Assembly (NCBI RefSeq): GCF_002999335.1 | Contig: NW_020312481.1 | Span: forward strand, 1 to 64,000 | Length of the DNA stretch: 64,000 nucleotides | Reading direction: 5' to 3' | DNA from: Cyclospora cayetanensis | Lineage: Eukaryota; Apicomplexa; Conoidasida; Eucoccidiorida; Eimeriidae | The notes under the pieces: model-generated | What the model was told of the DNA's origin: nothing | The model's input: the letters and a program-made list of their open reading frames with translations, nothing else | Databases searched by the model: none | Part shown: positions 57,962-64,000 of the stretch, piece by piece | How positions within the stretch are numbered: the stretch's first letter is position 1 | Layout of the letters: each line of letters opens with the position of its first letter | Translations under genes and position numbers: made by a program

Positions 57962-60900
57962 GATTTACCTTCGGCGAAGTGCTAGGTGCGCGCGCAGTAC
58001 AGAGCTGCTGAACGGCCAGCTACTGCGAGACACAGGACGCGCTTGGCAGCGGAACGGCTTGCTGCATAGGACATACACAAAACCCATGGACTGGTGAAGG
58101 GCGTGTGTCGTCTACGCCCGGCGTTTCTGTCCGGAGGCTGTGCCGTGATTGGTATTAATAGGCTCAGTGTTGCCCTTGCGCATTGGCGTTTTATTTGTAA
58201 TAATAATCATTGAATTATTTTCGTATCTCTGCCCTGCAGCATCCACCTGCACCTTCGAAGGAGGGTAGGGGTCTGCGGGCTGTAGGAGCTAGCATTAAAT
58301 CGTATTCGGCATGCGGTCAAGCGACACGAGAGGCACCCCAGGCTCTCCACCTTTTTCAGCTCGGCCAGCTAGGGACCAAGAGCGCCATGGAGGCATGAAT
58401 GTTAAATTACCATGCATCAGATACTTATTTAGAAGAATGTTGCCCCCTGCATGCTTAGCGAGAATGTTCTCGTACCCTTGGTGCCTTTCGGTAGGTTTTT
58501 CTGGGACCTTAAGGGGGCCGCGCTTGCAGAATTCCGCGCATGCTCGGCAGAATTGTTGAGGTCCTCTTTTTGTGTGATATTTTTTTAAGGCTTGAAGAGT
58601 TTACAAGTGACGCACCCTAATGCCTTTTTGGATACCCTGGGGACCGTGTGTGTGCCTTGTACGGGGAAGAGAACGAAGAGGCCCCGTGGCTAGAAAATTT
58701 TGCTAAACTTTCCTCGTTGAAGATTCACGAGTGCTAAAGTCCTTTTTCGTAGACTCTGTCGACACTGCTGGGTCATTCTGTGCTTAAATTGGGCAGCCTA
58801 GATCGCAGCCTGAGGATCGAAAGTTTTTGCTCCTAGGGGGACTGGGAGGGGAAGGGGCGGCTCACGACAACTTGCACACTTGTTAGAGTGCCTATGTCGC
58901 CCATTAGGCAGCCGGCTGCAGTCAGTTGTTTCGAAATCTCGACATTCCTAGTTGCAGGAGCAGTATGCGGCAGGTGGAACGCCCATTCGGTACCTTATGA
59001 TACACTCGTTATCTAAATCCAAGAATTGATGAGAAAATGATTATTCAGGCTCTCTGTGGGTTCTCTACCTCTCGCCTCTATCAGAGAACGCTCTTTTATC
59101 GATAATAGAACACACGATGCTATTTATATATCATGTGCTCTTGATGCAGGGTTCATATGGCATTGAGTGCTCAAAGTGCGTTGAGGGAGCAACTAGACGT
59201 ATCCCAGCTGTGCCTTTTGCCCTAATCTCGGGAACGCTCAGAGGGTGGGCTTTTTTTTTTGAGAAACACGCAGCAAGTTACTGGAAAGTTTGTGTTTGGA
59301 ATGTGGAATGCAATGTGTCACTGCAGAGGCCTTGGAAGCAGCGTCACACGGCCTGCCACACGGCTCCTCTCTCGTGAGAATTTAGTCTTTTAGGGCTTGA
59401 AGCGATAAGGATATATATGCATATATTTGTACGCACATTGGTGGCCCAGCGTAGCACCGTGGGTAGAAGTCATTCCTAGTTCGTGTACGAGTCGGCCTCC
59501 ACAGCTCGAGAGTGTATCAAGGCCAAGAGAGGTTCACAGGTGCAGGGGCGCTACGTATCATCCAAATAAGAAGTCAGTCACTTTGTTTTGGGAAACTTCC
59601 TGGGGGTCTCGCCTACTTAGATGGCAACATCCAGACAGTCGCTGCCGACTTTATGCACATAAGGAGATCGGGCAAAAGGATCGACCAATGAAACTAGGCT
59701 GTAATGTGCCTCGGGTGCAGCCTGCCATCAGTCACGTTTCGCCTTGGCAGGTGCCCCGGCCGTTCGCAGGCGTACCCAAGACTCTATTAAGCTCTCATTC
59801 TAGCTCGGCATGACCACGGCTTTCCTCTGGAGCCGATCTAGAATACGTAACCTACTTTAAAGCCTAAAAATGAGGGCTATACGCCGATGCAACACAGCAC
59901 TGCCGGCGGACTTGAGCGACCGACGTTTAGTGCAGTGCTCCATCATACGCCTCTGCAGTGCGGGACGTGACATTTCACATCGCAATCCATAGTAGTGGAA
60001 AGCCAATGAGTGCCTTCCAAACGAAATTTTCCCTCCTCTGTATTCGCCGCCCAAAGGGAGTTCTCGACATGAGGGGAAAGGGGAAGCAGGTTGAGTCTAA
60101 AGCTGCACTCTTGGTAAAGGACAGTGAGCATTCATAGCTAGTTGCTCGTGACATCTAGAGCACACACATACACATCGATGGTTGTTGTATCAACACATCG
60201 ATTGCGCATGAATTCTTAGTTTTATATAACTAGCGTGTTGTAGGAAGTTTCGAAGTGGTGCTTGTATGCCACATGTAAATTGTGTAGTATGCACGCCTAG
60301 GGAAGCCTCTAGCCCCTCAGGTGGCCCGAAGCCTGTCACGCAAAGGCAGTCAGAATTACTGCCGATTGTGGGTAGGCCAACAACCTCCCTCGAAGGTGTG
60401 ATTCTCCTTTTTAGAGGCTACGGATTCATGAAGGGCAAAGGCAGTGCTTCCTATTCTAGGGAGTACACTCTGTTCCCAAACTAAGCACAAAAATTGATTA
60501 TTGGCAATGAAATGTATGCGCCTCCAGGCTGCATATTTCTGTACCTATCATGCTCTCCGAGCCTTCGAAACCAGTTGCACCCTCTATGGTCCCCGTAGAA
60601 AGACACTTAACTCCAGACTGAAGATAATCTTCAAGCAGCTACAGGGTGTTTTCCGGAAGAATTTCCGCCTTTTTTCTTCCGTGCCACTCGAAGTTCCAGA
60701 CATGCGGAGAGAGAGACAGCTAGTTTGCGCGTTGCTGCAACTGCTCTCCTTGCTCACTTCTCACAAGGTCTCGGCAGAAGGACAGAGAGCGACTGCAAAA
60801 GCGCATTGAAATTCTTGCGCCCTCTATACGGACTTCGAGGTTTTCTTCATACACAGTTGCCCGACGCACTCTATAGCGTACAGGTGCATACCGTTGATGC

Positions 60901-61859
60901 ATATAGGACTGAAAAAATACAGGAATGAAGAGCGGTTTAAGTGCACTCGGCAGCAAAAACCATACATGCACAACCAAAATAATCATCGGTCAAGTCGTCC
61001 TGCTACTCGAACGAATACGCTTAGGGCAGGAGAAGGTATGTTAGTGCAGCTATTCGCCGGCGACATTCAAGGCCGCTGACTGGCTTGCGTGGATGGTAAG
61101 CTTAGAGGATTTACGCTGGCCTTTTCACGCAGCTCGCACGACAGCACGATGCAGTGCATTGGAATCTACAGCCAACTAGGCAAAGGCGCTGAACTCCAGC
61201 GTTTGCGTGACCTCAAGACACTAGAGGTTCTCCCTCAAGCACAGCAATGAGCCTGCGGGCCCCCTGCGATTAAGCCTCCGAGTGGCACCGTCACCTGTTC
61301 GAACCTCCACTGCAGCAAGCAGGGGATATTCGCTGCGCGTTTTCTGTTGTTGCTAAGTCCTGCACGTAGCCCATTGCATCCCTTCGAAACACACATGCAT
61401 TTGTCGGGGCTGTGGCGGAGCCCCAACAGGCCCTGCATGCACGGCGCCCCCTCCACCAGAGCTTCTACCAGAAAAGGTATGAAGGTGAATTTCGCTAAAT
61501 CATTGAGCTACAGCATCGCCTGTATGTCGAGCCATACGGGCTCGTCTTCTGTGCTTGTTGCCGAGGGGTTTACCCAGCAGCAGTTGGGGGGTCCAGGGCC
61601 AGATCGCTGGTATTAGCCGCTGCGAAAGGTAGAGCAGCACGCGGCGACTGCCGGTGCCTGACTCTCCCTGGGTGCAGCAAATTCTTCGGCGCCTCGAGGT
61701 GGTGCTCGCGTAGCGGCGGCAACTTTTCGCTAACAGCGATTTCCTGCTCCCTCGTTGACAGGCAGTCTCTGGGGCGCCTCCCTCCCCTCCCCTGCTGCCT
61801 CGGGGGTGTTGCTCCTCGACAGTCCACAGGGACAGAGGCATGCAGCAGTGGTTGCAGCG
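57962..61859. other. Gene-poor stretch ending at a repeat-rich boundary
   Basis: No supported gene in nearly 4 kb. Open frames at 59427-59813 and 60501-60809 (plus) carry no motif. The block 59155-59290 resembles 37400-37560. From about 61.5 kb the base composition and CAG content rise sharply. An upstream exon of the 61860 gene may hide near 61250-61480 but could not be fixed. Confidence 0.5.
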
Positions 61860-62522
61860 ATGAGTCAGCAGGAGCTGCACGGGCCTGTCCATGCGGGTGT
61901 TGCAGCAGGGGCGACTCCCTCCTGTGCAGGACGAGTGGAGGTGTCTGCTGAGCTTCGGAAGTGCCTCGCGTCCTTTCGCCATCTGAAGCAGCTGCTGCTG
62001 TCCCCCTCAACGAGTCCGTTGCTGCTGCAGCAGCTGCTGCAGCAGCAAGCGCTGCAACAGCGGATCATCGCCCTCCGTTCTTCTTTTCTCTCTTGCGTTG
62101 ACAGGGCCCTTCCCCCCTCCGTGTCAGCGGATACATGCAGAGCTCTGCAGCTGCTGCAGCAACAATGGGCAAGGGGCGCTCGCTTGGCGGTTTGGGGAGG
62201 CGTTGAACCCGCAGCCGAAGCGGATGGCGACAGCAGTAGTGGCAACAACAGCAGCAGCAGCAGTAGCAGCAGCACAGGCGTCCCGTGCTGTTGCTGCTCA
62301 GTGCCTTCAGAAGCCGTTCTCTACGAGTTGTTGTCGGCCTATGTCTTGCGGCACCACAGCGGGCAGCAGCAGCTCTTACTACCCGCCTTCGAGGCCTCCC
62401 AGTTACGCGAGACTGTGGATCCTAGCAATCCTCAGGTTCTCAGGGAGCTAAGAGACGTGCTGCAGGATGAGCAGCTCTGCATGTTTTGGTGTCTTCAGTT
62501 CATTTGCATGCAAGCTGCACAG

Positions 62523-62553
<31 letters not shown>

Positions 62554-64000
62554 CGCGGGGGGGGCTGACAGTGCAGCAGGTCTGCAAGGACTTTGCCGCC
62601 ATGCTCCTGCAGCAGCAGCAGCTGGAGGCGAAGCTGCTTCAGGTGTATACGCAGCTGAACAAGCAGCCGGATCCCTCCACGTGCTATGCACGGCAGCACC
62701 TGCAACAGGCCGGCAGCAGTAATTCCAAAAAGAGCGGCCGAAAGGGAGGCGAGGATGCCGAGGCTGCCGCTTTCGAGCTGCACGAGTTGCTGCAACTGAG
62801 AGACACGCTACAACTGCAGGAGGCCGTTGTTCTCTGCCTCTCCGCCGCTAGGAGTGCTGCAAGGAATTTGGATGTTTGCAACACGAGCCCAAGCATCAGC
62901 ACGCCCAACAGGCGCTGGTGCAGCGAGAGTCTTTACGGCACCTGCTCTCTGTTTTACGATGACAGGTTTTGTGGAGCTTTGGCCGCCCGCAGTGGTGAGA
63001 GACGGTCCTTGCTGCACAGTCGCCAGCTGCTGCGGCAGGCGCAGCAGCTCGGAGGATCCTGTGCTGTTGCCGCTATTTCCAGCATTCCTCTGCAGCCGCT
63101 GCTCGAGAGTTGCGAAGGCCATGGCAGCAGCGCTGCGGCAGCGGACGCTGCTGCTGCAGTGTGTGTCTTCGTCGAAAGCCCTAGCTTCGCCTCGCTGCAC
63201 AGAGACGTGATGAGCAGCTGCTTGCAGGATATCAAAGAGGCGCTTCAGCGGCAGAAGGACCAGCAGCAGGAGGCGCACAGAGGAGCGTCCTCCCCTGCGG
63301 CGTTTCCGCAGGGAGGGGGTGAAGTGTACGCAGACTTTCTGTATAGCTGCTACATCGATCACCCTGCAGCGGCTGTGCTGCTCTTAGCTGCACACGCTGC
63401 AGTGCTCGCTGGATACAAGCGCCTGCGAGGCAGCAGCACGGGTGGAAACGGGCTGCAGGATGAGGAAATCGACCTCTTTACATCCAACACTGCCGAGTTC
63501 GTGATGCCGCTGCTGCCGCATGCTCTCCAGCAGCTCCTGCTGCAGCACGACCTGCTGCAGCAGCAGAAACAGCAGCAGCAGGATCCGCTGCGGGAGGCGT
63601 TCGCTGCCCAGCTGCTGCTTCTCCTGGATGCGTCTTTGATGGCTTATCCGTTGAATCAACTGCAGGGCCTAGAGCTGATGGTGCACTCCGCGTGTGAACT
63701 CCTCGCGCAACTGCCGCAGCAGCGAAACAGACTTTTCCATCTCCTGCAGCAGACGTGTCTCCAGCGGCTGCAAACACACGGGAGTCGAGACAGCGGCAGC
63801 GGCCTTTTGCGGCTCTTGGGGAGCTATCTGTCGCTGTTTCCATACGGAGGGCATCTTACGCTGCAGTTGCTGGCGGCTCTCATCCCCCAGCCTCAGCAAC
63901 TGCAGCTGCTGCCGGCAGATGAAGAGACGGACTGCGATGCAGCGGATGTCGGTCCTGCGCTGCAGTTCTTGCTGCTTCTTTCCCAGCCGCTCGCCTCGGT
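61860..64000 (+). CDS. Large Q/S-rich helical protein, 5' part, runs off the window
   Basis: One plus-strand frame is open without a stop from ATG 61860 to the window end (713 codons seen), so the gene continues to the right. The frame opens upstream of this ATG, so an earlier start or exon is possible. Serine tracts lie at about 62230-62274 and 62523-62552, and CAG-coded glutamine tracts at several points. Between them are conserved-looking leucine-rich helices: VLRELRDVLQDEQLCMFWCL, TVQQVCKDFAAMLLQ, ELHELLQLRDTLQLQEAVVL, ADFLYSCYIDHPAAAVLLLA, DLFTSNTAEFVMPLLPHALQ. This resembles a large alpha-solenoid such as the NUP188/NUP205 nucleoporins, but no diagnostic motif confirms that. Non-repeat segments with normal amino-acid use support real coding. 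Minus-strand frames here are shadows of CAG-rich sequence. Confidence 0.75.

Noticed and set aside
61270..61330. TTCGAA motif on the minus strand considered as a tRNA T-arm
   Set aside because: The flanking bases do not pair as a T-stem, and no acceptor stem or anticodon arm can be drawn.
62808..63843. Three long minus-strand frames at the right end
   Set aside because: They are antisense to the continuous plus-strand frame of the 61860 gene, which has better amino-acid composition and runs through all of them.

Overview
The window looks like nuclear DNA of a coccidian apicomplexan, most likely an Eimeria species. Cyclospora is the main alternative. Three things point there: spliced genes with GTAAGT-type donors, an ApiAP2 transcription factor, and CAG/CTG-type triplet repeats. 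The triplet repeats give polyglutamine, polyserine and polyalanine runs in otherwise conserved housekeeping proteins and also fill introns. Family assignments come from remembered motifs and from splice sites whose phases agree; no database was searched.

Layout. The minus strand at 1-3609 carries the 5' exons of a PPIP5K/VIP1 inositol pyrophosphate synthase that runs off the left edge. Head-to-head with it, after 2.3 kb of minisatellites and a 79-bp palindrome, a very large VPS15/PIK3R4 gene lies on the plus strand (5922-17476): myristoylated pseudokinase, HEAT repeats, WD40 propeller. Convergent to it is a three-exon ApiAP2 gene with two AP2 domains (27346-19211, minus). A four-exon gene of unknown function follows (31997-29948, minus), then a two-exon coiled-coil gene (35675-34436, minus). 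A twelve-exon CLPTM1-family membrane protein lies at 39589-43946 (plus). Two intronless genes follow, a secreted basic protein (46014-46991) and a membrane-anchored helical protein (55865-57961). Between these two lies a heavily decayed Ty3/gypsy retrotransposon. At the right edge a Q/S-rich helical protein begins (61860 to beyond 64000, plus).

Architecture. Positions 1 to about 32 kb, and again from about 61.5 kb, are GC-rich and packed with simple repeats, and the genes there have amino-acid runs. Positions of about 32-61 kb are AT-richer and almost free of such repeats, and the genes there lack runs. This matches the repeat-rich/repeat-poor segmentation described for Eimeria chromosomes, and the window appears to hold two boundaries.

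Two left-hand genes touch inositide metabolism (inositol pyrophosphates; the VPS34 PI3-kinase complex). No operon-like logic is implied. I found no convincing tRNA, rRNA, CRISPR array or organellar gene. The least understood items are four lineage-specific proteins without a recognised family, a stop-free 435-nt intron-like segment inside VPS15, and the palindrome just upstream of the VPS15 start.
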